From the NCBI GenBank assembly GCA_020446505.1, contig JAGREN010000034.1:1-33591 (forward strand): a DNA stretch of 33,591 nucleotides, written 5' to 3'. Below the pieces are notes generated by a model that was not told the origin of the DNA, searched no databases, and saw only the letters and a list, made by a program, of their open reading frames with translations. Position 1 is the first letter of the stretch; every line of letters starts with the position of its first letter. The position numbers and the translations under genes are program-made. The DNA is from Novosphingobium sp. Lineage in GTDB: Bacteria; Pseudomonadota; Alphaproteobacteria; Sphingomonadales; Sphingomonadaceae. Below are positions 1 to 8,092 of this stretch, in pieces.

Positions 1-850
1 CGCCGCCTTGCGCGAAGGTGCTGGCTGGCGGCGGGATCGCGTTGACGGGCGTAGCGTGGTCTGAGTCCGTGACCGTCTGGTGCAGGTTTGCCCATGCGGT
101 AACGTCCTGCAGCAGGTTCTCGCCCGCCTCGCGCAGGCCGCGCGCCATTTCTTCTTCGACCGGCCCGGTGCGCCGCGCGCCTTCATGGCCCATCCGGTCG
201 ATGTGAACCTCGCCCGGTGGCGCGACCGACCAGTCAGAATAGACCTGCCGGATCAGCACCCGCGCGCTGTCTGGCGGGTTGTCCATCCAGTTCCTGCCCT
301 GTCGTTCGGGTGACAGGAAAACTTCGTAGGTGCCGTCAGGCTCCACATGCATTTCCTCGAAGGCGAGGAAGCCGGTCGAGCGGGGAAGCGACGTCGACTC
401 ACCTGCATAGATCTGCACGTCGAGCCGTGCCTCGTTGGTGAGGCGGCCCCAGATGCGGTAGGATTCGCCGCCGCGGATGCGGGTTTGCAGATAGCGCTGG
501 TCGGGGTTGTCCGCGCCGGACAGGTGCAGCGCGTCGTGGACGTGGAACATCGGGAAATCCGGGTCGATGCGGGTGTGCATCTCCAGCGCCTTGACCAGCA
601 CGCTCGCCATCATCTGGTAGGCCCGAGCGCGGTTTTCCCCGGCGCGGTAGTTGGCGTGGTTTTGAACGAAATGCGACGCCTGCATGAGCGAAGCACACAT
701 GTCGGACCAGGCCTGCTCCAGATCGCGCGAGGGATTGTCAGCCATTTTCGTCACCTCTCTAGCAGCGGCGGCCCGGAGCGGCGGGAACGCCGCCACTCCC
801 GCCAAGGCGCCGAGCAGGCCGAGCCGATCGCGCGCCGTGATCCGGACCAT
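1..850 (-). CDS. Exported DUF1214-related protein, C-terminus cut by window edge
   Basis: A leftward gene whose 3' end lies outside the window; 283 codons are visible. I start it at the ATG at 850, 5 bases after the stop of the sulfotransferase gene, with a GAAGAGG ribosome site. This start adds a hydrophobic leader (RLGLLGALAGVAAF, residues 9-22) ending in an Ala-rich stretch that resembles a signal peptide. An alternative ATG at 745 also has a good GAGAGG site but would lose the leader. The stretch GADNPDQRYLQTRIRGGESY aligns by eye with GLDSPDNIYRSATIDGSGKY in the protein at 4524-5900, so the two are paralogues. Homologues of this type in sphingomonads and mycobacteria are usually labelled DUF1214 or hypothetical and sit beside sulfotransferases. 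Biochemical role unknown. It is the last visible gene of the SDR-sulfotransferase operon. Confidence 0.72.
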   Translation of the reverse strand, partial: MVRITARDRLGLLGALAGVAAFPPLRAAAAREVTKMADNPSRDLEQAWSDMCASLMQASHFVQNHANYRAGENRARAYQMMASVLVKALEMHTRIDPDFPMFHVHDALHLSGADNPDQRYLQTRIRGGESYRIWGRLTNEARLDVQIYAGESTSLPRSTGFLAFEEMHVEPDGTYEVFLSPERQGRNWMDNPPDSARVLIRQVYSDWSVAPPGEVHIDRMGHEGARRTGPVEEEMARGLREAGENLLQDVTAWANLHQTVTDSDHATPVNAIPPPASTFAQGG

Positions 851-855
851 CGGGT

Positions 856-2013
856 TTACCTCTTCCGGGTCAGTTCCGGGAAGCGGTCGTGGTAGAAGGC
901 AAAGCGTTGCTTCAGCTCGTCCTTGTCGACCCCGAAACGCGCCGCATCATAGCTGCGCCCGCCGTGACGGCCTGCCGAGTTCGCCGCCCACCACGCTTCC
1001 ATCCTTTGCGCCGCCTCGTCGGTCAGTTCGTCGCCGAGCCAGTCGTAGAGCGCGCGGATGCGGCCCATGATGTCTTCGGCCATTTCGTAGAAGCCGATGT
1101 CGAAGAACTTGTCGGGATGCTGGTCGCGGAAGGCCATCAGGCGCTGAAGGCAAATCACGCGGACGTCTGCCAGATGTCGCCCGATGTAGGGCTCGTCCGG
1201 CTCGTCGGTGAGCTGGGTCAGCAGCGAGGAGAACAGCGCCGCTTCGGACGGGATCATGTCGTCGACATTGCGGTGGGTCTGGATGAACCTGGCGTCCGGA
1301 TAGGTTTTGCCGAGCTCGAACACGCCATGCATGTGCGGCGGGCTGCGGATGAACCAGTCCTTCGGGCCGCAATGCCATTGCAGCATCTGCAGCACGCGCT
1401 TGTGGAAGTCGTAGGCCGGCGTCATGTCGCAGGAGAACAGCCATTCGCTGTAAGTGGGATTGCGGCCCCATGCCTCGAACAGCTGCGAGCGGAAATCGTA
1501 GGCCAGGACAAAGACGCATTCGGTCGGCCCGCGCGGATCGGTGGGCACCTTGTCGCCGGACTCGGGAAACTCGGCTCGCTCGGCCTTGTGACGGGCGGCC
1601 TGCATTTCGATGCGCGGATTGTCGTACTGGGTGGCTTCCTCTGGCGGCGGGCTGGGGACATGTGCCTCCCACGAGCGCAGCACGCGCCGGTTCGGATCCT
1701 GCGCCATGACGAAGCCGAGCGCGTTGGAGCCGGAGCGGCCAAGCCCGATGCCGATCACCGGGCGCACGATCTGTTCGTCGGCGATGGAGGGGTTGTCCTT
1801 CCAGCTCTGTTCGAACTTCAGGCGCTCGGCGAGCAGGTCGACGATGCGCCCTGCCATCAGCTCCTCACCGCGGGCGTTGAGGGCGGACTCCTCGTTGAGC
1901 GATTTGACGAGGACGCCGAGACCTTCCTGCCAGGTATCCGGGCCGAAATCGTCCAGCCCGGTGCGCTGGCGGGCAGCATCGACAAGCTGTTCGACGTTCA
2001 GGTTGCCGCTCAT
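856..2013 (-). CDS. Sulfotransferase family protein (first copy)
   Basis: A 385-residue cytosolic protein of the Sulfotransfer_3 type, expected to move a sulfuryl group from PAPS to a hydroxyl acceptor. The start ATG overlaps the SDR stop codon (ATGA at 2010-2013), which fixes the start and indicates translational coupling. The 5'-phosphosulfate loop is GIGLGRSGSNALG (about residues 88-100). The usual Thr-Thr of this loop (GxPRTGTT, as in the second copy at 6001) is replaced by Ser-Asn. The 3'-phosphate region, THRNVDDMIPS, retains the Arg and Ser. SPPHMHGVF precedes it, in the position where relatives have KAPHH-type sequence. The acceptor is unknown. The altered loop leaves open a weak or different activity. 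Confidence 0.82.
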   Translation of the reverse strand: MSGNLNVEQLVDAARQRTGLDDFGPDTWQEGLGVLVKSLNEESALNARGEELMAGRIVDLLAERLKFEQSWKDNPSIADEQIVRPVIGIGLGRSGSNALGFVMAQDPNRRVLRSWEAHVPSPPPEEATQYDNPRIEMQAARHKAERAEFPESGDKVPTDPRGPTECVFVLAYDFRSQLFEAWGRNPTYSEWLFSCDMTPAYDFHKRVLQMLQWHCGPKDWFIRSPPHMHGVFELGKTYPDARFIQTHRNVDDMIPSEAALFSSLLTQLTDEPDEPYIGRHLADVRVICLQRLMAFRDQHPDKFFDIGFYEMAEDIMGRIRALYDWLGDELTDEAAQRMEAWWAANSAGRHGGRSYDAARFGVDKDELKQRFAFYHDRFPELTRKR

Positions 2014-2840
2014 TGGCCGGGCCTCTGGCCGTCTGGCGTGCTGTAGGCGGGACCGCCCATGGTGTTCACACGACCGCCGTCGACGAAGAAGGTCATGCCG
2101 GTGGTGTAGGTCGCGGCCTCGGAAGCGAGCAGCAGCGCGACAGCGAGATACTCGTGGGCTGCACCGACGCGGTTCATCGGCACGCCGGGGATGGTTCCGG
2201 CAATGGCGCCAGTGGCTTCGGAGGCCGGGCTGCCCTCGGGCGTGGTCGTGCCGGGGCACAGGTTGTTGACCCGAATACCCCACGGCCCGCACTCCTTGGC
2301 GAGGTAGCGCGTCATGTGGGCCAGGCCCGCCTTGGTCGCGCCATAGGCGAGCAGAGGCGGCAGGACGAGGTGGCCTGCGGTGGTCAGCACGTTGATGATC
2401 GAGCCGGACCGCTTTTCCTTCATCGCCGGGATCACCGCTTTCGAGAGGCGGTAGGGCGCGAGCAGGTTGACGTTGACGCAGTCCAGCCAGTCGTCGTCCG
2501 TCTGGTCGAACATGGCGTCGCGGGTGTTCACTGCCGTCGCATTGTTGAACAGCACGTCGACGTCGCCGAAAGCGCTGCGGGTTTCCGCGAGCAGGTGTTC
2601 GATGTCTTCTTTCTGGCCGACGTCGCATTTGACGGCGAGCGCCTGTCCGCCTTCGCCGCGGATCTTGTCCGCGATCTCGTTTGATAACTGCTCGCTACGC
2701 GCTGCGAGGACAACCTTCGCGCCGCAGATGCCATAGGCCCATGCGACATGCGCGCCGATACCCGGACCAATGCCGGTGACGATCGCGGTTTTCCCCTCGA
2801 GGCTGAAGCTGTCGAATATTTCCTTGCGGCTGAGATACAT
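2010..2840 (-). CDS. Short-chain dehydrogenase/reductase (first copy)
   Basis: A 276-residue classical SDR, an NAD(P)-dependent oxidoreductase of hydroxyl/keto groups. The Rossmann motif is T22-G-I-G-P-G-I-G29. NNAT is at residues 99-102, Asn125 is in the catalytic-Asn region, and Tyr166 with Lys170 form the YxxxK pair. The residue 13 before Tyr166, normally the catalytic Ser, is Thr153. The C-terminal part contains TGMTFFVDGG, typical of the family. The ATG at 2840 has GGAGAG 8 bases upstream. A longer reading frame up to 2903 lacks support and would add residues unlike the family. It is the first gene of the leftward operon and divergent from the AraC-type regulator. Confidence 0.88.
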   Translation of the reverse strand: MYLSRKEIFDSFSLEGKTAIVTGIGPGIGAHVAWAYGICGAKVVLAARSEQLSNEIADKIRGEGGQALAVKCDVGQKEDIEHLLAETRSAFGDVDVLFNNATAVNTRDAMFDQTDDDWLDCVNVNLLAPYRLSKAVIPAMKEKRSGSIINVLTTAGHLVLPPLLAYGATKAGLAHMTRYLAKECGPWGIRVNNLCPGTTTPEGSPASEATGAIAGTIPGVPMNRVGAAHEYLAVALLLASEAATYTTGMTFFVDGGRVNTMGGPAYSTPDGQRPGQ

Positions 2841-2965
2841 CGGCAAGTCTCTCCATATTGCCCGGTCGTGCGCCGGGTCAGCGTGGATGGAAAGCTGCCT
2901 CAAAGCGGGAAGACAGGCGACTCAAGATCTTTTGCCCATCGTCCGGAAAAGTTGTCAGGAAGTCC

Positions 2966-2975
2966 GCCAATTGGC
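2966..2975. promoter_or_regulatory. Perfect 10-bp palindrome in divergent promoter region
   Basis: GCCAATTGGC lies in the 208-bp spacer between the SDR (start 2840) and the AraC-type regulator (start 3049). Two self-complementary TCCGGA hexamers (2942-2947 and 2993-2998) flank it at similar distances. This is a plausible operator for the neighbouring regulator, but AraC proteins usually bind direct repeats, so the assignment is only positional. Confidence 0.25.
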
Positions 2976-3015
2976 ATTCCCTGCACAGATATTCCGGATG
3001 AAACGTATTGCACAG

Positions 3016-3025
3016 GCAAGACTTG
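3016..3025 (+). promoter_or_regulatory. GCAAGACTTG motif before the AraC-type gene
   Basis: The 10-mer GCAAGACTTG, with odd-palindrome core CAAG-A-CTTG, ends 23 bases before the regulator ATG. The identical 10-mer lies at 11986-11995 before the SDR at 12015. A partial match, GCAAGAC, lies at 5961-5967 before the sulfotransferase at 6001. All three are in divergent spacers of the same island, so this may be a shared regulator site. Confidence 0.3.
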
Positions 3026-3048
3026 GCCGACCTGTTCAGAGGTAAGAA

Positions 3049-3993
3049 ATGGCGCAAACCCGCAATCTGAGCGACATTCTTGGCGACATTCAGGTCCGCT
3101 CGGCGCAGTGGACGCGCATCGAACTCGGTCGAAATGCCGGTTTTCAGGTGCCGCGCGGGCGGCAGGTGGCGGTTCACCTGGTGGTTTCGGGCAATCCTGT
3201 CCTCGCCATGAAGTCGCGCGCCGCATCGCCACTGAGGCCGGGCGATGCGATGATCGTGCTCGACCGACTGCCGCATGTCATCAGGAGTGGCGAAGCGTCG
3301 CGGATCGCGCCGTTCGATCCGCCTGCCTCGAACTGGCTGTTCGGCGATACGTCGCGTCTCTGCTTTGGCGACACTGCGGATAACGACGCCGATACCCGCG
3401 CCGTTGTGCTGACAGGCCTGTTGCGCGTGCGCTGGCCGGGCGAGCTTTCGCAGTGGCGACTGCTGCCGCCGGTCCTGCACGGCAATCGCAACTTCAAGAG
3501 CGCGGCGGCTGGCCTCGAAGCGACGGCGGTGTTCGACGAACTTACCTCGCGGCCGGGCGGCTCGCAGTGCATCACGCGCTACGTCGATTTCCTGCTGGTG
3601 CGCGAGTTGCAGCAGGTTCTCGAACGCAGCCCCGGCCTGCTGCGCGTACAGGCAAGAGCGGACCTGCAGATGGAGCAGGCGCTGGCGGCGATTGCGCAGG
3701 ATCCAGCCGAGGCGTGGTCGGTCGCCTCGCTGGCGGACCATGTCGGCATGTCGCGTTCGACCTTTGCCGAACGGTTCCTGCGCTATGTCGGCGTCACGCC
3801 GATGGCGCTGGTATTCCAGCACCGGATGGAACTGGCCGCGCAATATCTCAAGCAGGCGGTCCTGCCGGTAAAGGAGATCGCGGCGCTGATCGGCTATGGC
3901 TCGGTGGCGACCTTCACGCGCGCGTTCAGCGCGCACTTCGGCACCTCGCCTGCGGCATGGCGCAAGGCGGCGCTGGCCATGCCGGGCGGCTGA
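3049..3993 (+). CDS. AraC family transcriptional regulator (cupin N-terminus)
   Basis: A 314-residue regulator. Residues about 10-190 resemble the AraC-binding-like/Cupin_6 domain: VVSGNPVLAM, then LRPGDAMIVLDRLPHVI, a typical small-ligand sensing fold. Residues about 222-308 form the two helix-turn-helix units of AraC/XylS proteins, with SVASLADHVGMSRSTFAERF and VKEIAALIGYGSVATFTRAF. The ATG is preceded by GAGGTAAG. It is divergent from the SDR-sulfotransferase-DUF1214 operon and convergent, 22 bp apart, with the SnoaL-like gene. By position it is the likely local activator of the flanking operon. The ligand is unknown. Confidence 0.9.
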   Translation: MAQTRNLSDILGDIQVRSAQWTRIELGRNAGFQVPRGRQVAVHLVVSGNPVLAMKSRAASPLRPGDAMIVLDRLPHVIRSGEASRIAPFDPPASNWLFGDTSRLCFGDTADNDADTRAVVLTGLLRVRWPGELSQWRLLPPVLHGNRNFKSAAAGLEATAVFDELTSRPGGSQCITRYVDFLLVRELQQVLERSPGLLRVQARADLQMEQALAAIAQDPAEAWSVASLADHVGMSRSTFAERFLRYVGVTPMALVFQHRMELAAQYLKQAVLPVKEIAALIGYGSVATFTRAFSAHFGTSPAAWRKAALAMPGG

Positions 3994-4015
3994 GCGCGCT
4001 GGTCAGCGCCGATGT

Positions 4016-4489
4016 TCAGACCAGTTTTGAGAGGCTCGCATAGTCGACCATGACCTGCCCCGGACATCCGGAGGCATTCATGAGGTAGATATCGAAACGT
4101 CGCGATGCGAACAGCCATTGTCCGTCGCGCCTTGCGATGACGTCGTTGTAGACGCCGAGCACATGGGCGCCGTCCTCGCCGCCGGGAAGCTGGAACACCT
4201 CGTGCAGGATGCTGCGAGCAGTCGCCCGGCCTGAGCCGAGTGTATCGATCACGAAAGCGTGCGGCATCAGCATGTGAAAGGCGTTCGGCTCCACCGCGCC
4301 CTGAATGCCCTTTGCGATGGTATCACGACCCTGAAAGGCAAGCCCGACACCCGGCACCGCCCAGTCCGCGTCCTCGTGGAAACACGAAGCGACTGCCGCC
4401 CAGTCGCGGCATGTGACCGCCATCGTATAGCGATCGGCCAGCTCGCGGATCGCAATCCGGTCAGCCAGATCCTGCATGTCCACCGTCAT
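4016..4489 (-). CDS. SnoaL-like (NTF2 fold) protein, copy 1
   Basis: A 157-residue small cone-fold protein. The N-terminal pattern ADRIAIRELADRYTMAVTCR followed by DWAAVASCFHEDADW is characteristic of the SnoaL_4/NTF2-like family. That family includes polyketide cyclases, dehydratases and ring-hydroxylating dioxygenase beta-like subunits. FQGRDTIAKGI and the late R-DGQWLFASRRFDIYL are also family hallmarks. The ATG at 4489 has GGGAGG upstream, 34 bases after the stop of the DUF1214 gene, so the two are probably co-transcribed. Sequence alone cannot say whether it is a dehydratase, an isomerase or a binding protein. Confidence 0.82.
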   Translation of the reverse strand: MTVDMQDLADRIAIRELADRYTMAVTCRDWAAVASCFHEDADWAVPGVGLAFQGRDTIAKGIQGAVEPNAFHMLMPHAFVIDTLGSGRATARSILHEVFQLPGGEDGAHVLGVYNDVIARRDGQWLFASRRFDIYLMNASGCPGQVMVDYASLSKLV

Positions 4490-4523
4490 CAAATATCCTC
4501 CCTGTGTTCGCGCGGCAGCAAGG

Positions 4524-5900
4524 TCATCGCAGGCGGTTGGCGTAGGTCTTCCTGCGTTCTGCAAGCTGGTCGGCCCGGCCCTTTGCATCGACCATGCGCA
4601 TGCCCTGCGGCAGATGCGCGGCGAGGTCTGCCAGCTTGACGATCTCGACCTTGCGCACTGCGCCATCGCCAGAGGTCACGCTCGCGGGCAAGCCCTGCCA
4701 GCGCACCTGATAGGTGCCTACATGCAGGCCCATCGTGTCGAGCCAGTTGTAGACGCCGGGATCGACGGGCGAGGCGACCAGCGTGATCGTGCCATCCGGG
4801 TTCTCGGCGACCTGGCTGCCGTTGAAGCTGCCCGTCTTTTCGACATATTCGACCGCCTTGGTCCAGGGATCGGAAATCTGGAAATCGAAGAAACGGGCAC
4901 CGCGCGGATCGAGCGTGATGACCCATGCCTCGCCCGCCTGGAGCGAGAAGCGGCCCTGCTGGGTCATGCCCCACCCCTGCACGCGCTTCCACGGGGTCGG
5001 CACGTCGTTCAGCGGCTTTTTGTAGACGTAGTTCTCGAACCAGTTCAGCCAGAAGGGGACGGTCATGTTGAGAGCGTTGACCGCCTTGTCGACCAAGGCC
5101 TGCTCGCTTTGCGGCGCGGGCATCGGATCGGGTTTGTCGACACGTTCGATCGTCAGTTCGTAGGGCAGTTCCTTCGACCAGTCCGCCAGCGAATCGCGGA
5201 TCGTCACCATCATGCCCTTCAGTTCGCGCGGCACCTGCATGTGGTTCACGCGGCCATCGGCCGGGTCGGCATCGATGGTGAAGGTGAAGTTGCCCTTGGC
5301 ATCTGTCACCATGGTGTCGGTGGAGATGCCGGCCAGTTCGTCCATGTGGCCTTCGGAATTCATCGAGCCGGGAACACCGGGAAGTCCGCGATATACCACG
5401 AAGGTTTCCTGCGCCGGCGCATGGTCGTGGACCGTTCCGCGGACGACATATTTGCCTGACCCGTCAATCGTGGCGCTGCGATAGATGTTGTCAGGGCTAT
5501 CGAGCCCGTAACCCGACGACGGGACGTCGAGGCCCATCCAGCTATGCGCTGCGTTGGTGCCCCAGAAGATGAACGGCCGCGCGGCATCGGCGTTGGCTGC
5601 ATAATAGGCGGCGCTCAAGGCCAGCGCCTCGCTGGCGCGGTCTATGGTTGCCGTGGCGTCGGCGTTGCTGGCCAGCGGACTCGCCGCGAATTGCGACTTG
5701 GCGATCTTCAGCTGCGCCTGAAGTTCGGGAGTCTTGTAGATGCGCATGGCGGTCGCTTCGCGGTCGCGCTGGCCGGTCTTGGCGAGGATCGGCGATTGCG
5801 ATTCGCTCTTCGCCCACAGGTGCGTTGCAAATCCTGTCGCGGCCAGCGCCAGCACAGCCAGCATGGCCCCACCACGCCCGATCAAGCGTCCCTTCGACAT
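4524..5900 (-). CDS. Exported DUF1214 protein
   Basis: A 458-residue protein. A signal peptide (RLIGRGGAMLAVLALAATGF, ending near HLWA at about residue 30) directs it to the periplasm. The middle contains GLDSPDNIYRSATIDGSGKY, shared with the partial gene at 1-850. The C-terminal third (about 300-440) matches the DUF1214 pattern: GWGMTQQGRFSLQAGEAWVI, then FFDFQISDPWTKAVEY, then PGVYNWLDTMGLHVGTYQVRW. The ATG at 5900 is preceded by GAGAGG. It heads a two-gene leftward operon and is divergent from the sulfotransferase at 6001, with a 35-bp inverted repeat between them. DUF1214 has no settled function. Confidence 0.8.
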   Translation of the reverse strand: MSKGRLIGRGGAMLAVLALAATGFATHLWAKSESQSPILAKTGQRDREATAMRIYKTPELQAQLKIAKSQFAASPLASNADATATIDRASEALALSAAYYAANADAARPFIFWGTNAAHSWMGLDVPSSGYGLDSPDNIYRSATIDGSGKYVVRGTVHDHAPAQETFVVYRGLPGVPGSMNSEGHMDELAGISTDTMVTDAKGNFTFTIDADPADGRVNHMQVPRELKGMMVTIRDSLADWSKELPYELTIERVDKPDPMPAPQSEQALVDKAVNALNMTVPFWLNWFENYVYKKPLNDVPTPWKRVQGWGMTQQGRFSLQAGEAWVITLDPRGARFFDFQISDPWTKAVEYVEKTGSFNGSQVAENPDGTITLVASPVDPGVYNWLDTMGLHVGTYQVRWQGLPASVTSGDGAVRKVEIVKLADLAAHLPQGMRMVDAKGRADQLAERRKTYANRLR

Positions 5901-5937
5901 GCCGGCAATCCTCTCGTCTCGTTCTTGTTGGCGCAAG

Positions 5938-5972
5938 GGTGCGCTTTGCGTTACCGATTCGCAAGACGCACC
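5938..5972. promoter_or_regulatory. 35-bp inverted repeat in divergent promoter, likely operator
   Basis: Two 13-base arms (5938-5950 GGTGCGCTTTGCG and 5960-5972 CGCAAGACGCACC) match at 11 of 13 positions in inverted orientation around a 9-base centre, TTACCGATT. The element sits in the middle of the 100-bp spacer between the DUF1214 gene (start 5900) and the sulfotransferase (start 6001), so one bound dimer could control both directions. The right arm includes the GCAAGAC word seen in two other spacers of the island. Confidence 0.5.
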
Positions 5973-6000
5973 GAAAACATGGCGGGCGAGAGGAGAGCGA

Positions 6001-7209
6001 ATGGCAAATCTTGCCGTGGAGATGCGCGAGAACGCGAAAGTCGATCATCCGGTGCTTTCGCCCGAACGCTGGCCGGCTCCGGAAGACCTCATGGCCGCCG
6101 CGCGCGAACGCAAGGGACTTGCCGATTTCGCGGGCATGGAATTCGTGGCTGGCCTCGGCCAGTTGCTCGATAGCTTGCGCGGCGAATCGCTGATCGAGGG
6201 TCCGGCGCGGACCAATGTGCTCGTCCCCTTGCTGCGTCGCCTTGAAAACCGGCTGCGGGTTGAGGAGTGGCATGCCGCCAATCCCGCTGCCTCCAAGGCC
6301 GAGGTGCCAGCGCCGGTCATGATAACCGGGCTGCCGCGAACCGGCACGACAGCCCTTGGCAACCTGCTCTCGCTCGATGCGCAGCTTCGCCCCTTGCGAA
6401 GCTGGGAACAGGCCAGCCCGGTTCCACCGCCGGTCCTTGCCACAGAGGCCGACGATCCGCGCCGACAGGTATCCATCGCGCGGATCGCGGCGATGATCGA
6501 AAACGATCCCCAGCAGGCCGCGATGCACCTTTACGACACCGACGCCACCGAAGAGGATCACGACGTGCTCGGCATGGCCTTTGCCGCCCAGCACAATACC
6601 CTGCCGGTGCCAGCCTACCGCACATGGTGGCGCGGGGCGGACATGCGGCCGGCCTATGCCTATCACAAGCGCGTGCTGCAATTGCTGCAAAGCGCCCGCC
6701 CGCCCGAGCGCTGGGTGCTCAAGGCGCCGCACTACAAGTTCCACATGGAAGATATTGCGGCGGTCTATCCCGATGCGAAATTCGTCTTCACCCATCGCGA
6801 TCCGGTCAGGGCCATGTCGAGCTATTTCAGCTTCGTCATGCATCACTATCCGCCCGGTGCGGTCGAGCGTTACGGGCGCGAGCGCATTGCCGGCGACATC
6901 TATCACCACCTGCTCGAAGGCATGAAGACAGCCGTCGCCGCGCGCGAGCTGCTGGGCGAGACGTGGTTCGTGGATGTCTCGCAAAAGCGGCTGAGCACCG
7001 ACACTTTCGGCACCTTGCGCGAAGTCTATGACGGGCTTGGCCTGCCGTACACCGCTGCGTTCGAGGCGCGCGTGCGCGAGTGGCACGAGCAGAACCACTC
7101 CGGCGCACATGGCGAACATCGCCACAGCCCTGCCGATGTCGGTTTCACGGACGAGCGCATCCGGTCCGACTTTGCGTTCTACACCGAGCGTTTCGGGCAA
7201 CATCACTAG
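6001..7209 (+). CDS. Sulfotransferase family protein (second copy)
   Basis: A 402-residue cytosolic sulfotransferase (Sulfotransfer_3 type) with an intact 5'-phosphosulfate loop GLPRTGTT (residues 110-117). The 3'-phosphate region is FTHRDPVRAMSS, preceded by KAPHYKFHMEDI. The ATG at 6001 has AGGAGAG upstream; earlier in-frame Mets lack this and would add unrelated sequence. A relative of the protein at 856-2013, it keeps the Thr-Thr that copy lacks. It is the first gene of a rightward operon with a TIM-barrel isomerase, two SnoaL-like proteins and a dihydrodipicolinate-reductase-like enzyme, so it may sulfate a pathway intermediate. The acceptor is unknown. Confidence 0.87.
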   Translation: MANLAVEMRENAKVDHPVLSPERWPAPEDLMAAARERKGLADFAGMEFVAGLGQLLDSLRGESLIEGPARTNVLVPLLRRLENRLRVEEWHAANPAASKAEVPAPVMITGLPRTGTTALGNLLSLDAQLRPLRSWEQASPVPPPVLATEADDPRRQVSIARIAAMIENDPQQAAMHLYDTDATEEDHDVLGMAFAAQHNTLPVPAYRTWWRGADMRPAYAYHKRVLQLLQSARPPERWVLKAPHYKFHMEDIAAVYPDAKFVFTHRDPVRAMSSYFSFVMHHYPPGAVERYGRERIAGDIYHHLLEGMKTAVAARELLGETWFVDVSQKRLSTDTFGTLREVYDGLGLPYTAAFEARVREWHEQNHSGAHGEHRHSPADVGFTDERIRSDFAFYTERFGQHH

Positions 7210-7220
7210 AGAGGTCGGCC

Positions 7221-8024
7221 ATGGTTAATCCGCGGATTTCGGTGACCACCATTTCGAGCTGGAACTGGTCGGTCGAACAGGACATCGCCTTTTTCAAGAG
7301 CGAGGGCATCGCGGCAATGGGCGTGCCGACCACCAAGATCACCGGGCGGCGCGACGAGGAAGTGGCGGCAATTGCAGCGTCAGGACTCACGGTCACCTCG
7401 GTTTCGGCCGGAGCGGACAATGGCCTGCTTGAAACCGAGCAAGGCGCGCTTGCCACGCTCAAGCCGTCGATAGACCTCACCCGCTCGATGGGAGCCAGTT
7501 CGCTCTATTTCCTGACCGGAGCGACCCCGCTCCGCATGGCGACCGACGAAGCCTTCGCGGCTCTTGCGCGGTGCATTTCGGCCGCGCTCGCCTATGCGAA
7601 GGAGCAGGGCGTCAGGCTCTCGATCGAGAACAACAGCGTGTCCTCGCGCGAGATCGGCTTTGTCCATACGGTCGCCGGTGCGGCGCGTCTGTGCCGCGAG
7701 ACGGGCCTCGGCATCTGCCTCGAATTGCAGAATTGCTGGTACGAGGACGATCTGCCGCGTCTGTTCCGCGACAACATGGACCTGATAACCATGGTCCAGG
7801 TCAGCGACTTCCTGATCGGCGACCCGCTGAAATTCCACCGCCGCGTGCCAGGCGACGGGTCGATGCCGCTTGAATGGCTGATGGGGCAACTGCTCGATGC
7901 AGGCTATGACGGTATTTTCGAGATCGAGGTGCTCGGCCCTGCCATCGAGGAAGAAGGCTATGAAAGCGCGATCCGGCGCTCGGTCGGCTGGCTGGACGAG
8001 AGGCTGACTCGCTGGGGCGTTTGA
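7221..8024 (+). CDS. Sugar phosphate isomerase/epimerase-like TIM-barrel protein
   Basis: A 267-residue AP_endonuc_2/xylose-isomerase-like TIM-barrel protein, 11 bases downstream of the sulfotransferase with an AGAGAGG ribosome site. Recognisable parts are RLSIENNS with Glu136, LGICLELQN near 163-171, the RRVPGDGSMPLEWL loop (about 207-220), and FEIEVLGP with Glu234 and Glu236. These positions carry the metal-binding acids of this superfamily. Members isomerise sugars, inositols, hydroxypyruvate and other alpha-hydroxy-ketones. In this context the substrate is more likely a pathway intermediate than a sugar, but that is inference. Confidence 0.8.
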   Translation: MVNPRISVTTISSWNWSVEQDIAFFKSEGIAAMGVPTTKITGRRDEEVAAIAASGLTVTSVSAGADNGLLETEQGALATLKPSIDLTRSMGASSLYFLTGATPLRMATDEAFAALARCISAALAYAKEQGVRLSIENNSVSSREIGFVHTVAGAARLCRETGLGICLELQNCWYEDDLPRLFRDNMDLITMVQVSDFLIGDPLKFHRRVPGDGSMPLEWLMGQLLDAGYDGIFEIEVLGPAIEEEGYESAIRRSVGWLDERLTRWGV

Positions 8025-8092
8025 TCGGCTACCTCTTGTCTTCCCCTGCGCCGCTGTCAGGATGCGTAACAAAGGGAAGAGGAGCGACACCG

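Noticed and set aside
856..2628. A single 590-residue protein covering the sulfotransferase and part of the SDR region
   Set aside because: The extra N-terminal part is the SDR gene read out of frame. The ATG at 2013 in ATGA overlap with the SDR stop gives a normal-length sulfotransferase.
3996..4009. Palindrome GCGCTG-GT-CAGCGC between convergent genes as a bidirectional terminator
   Set aside because: The loop is too short and no T-tract follows on either strand. At this GC content such a palindrome can occur by chance.
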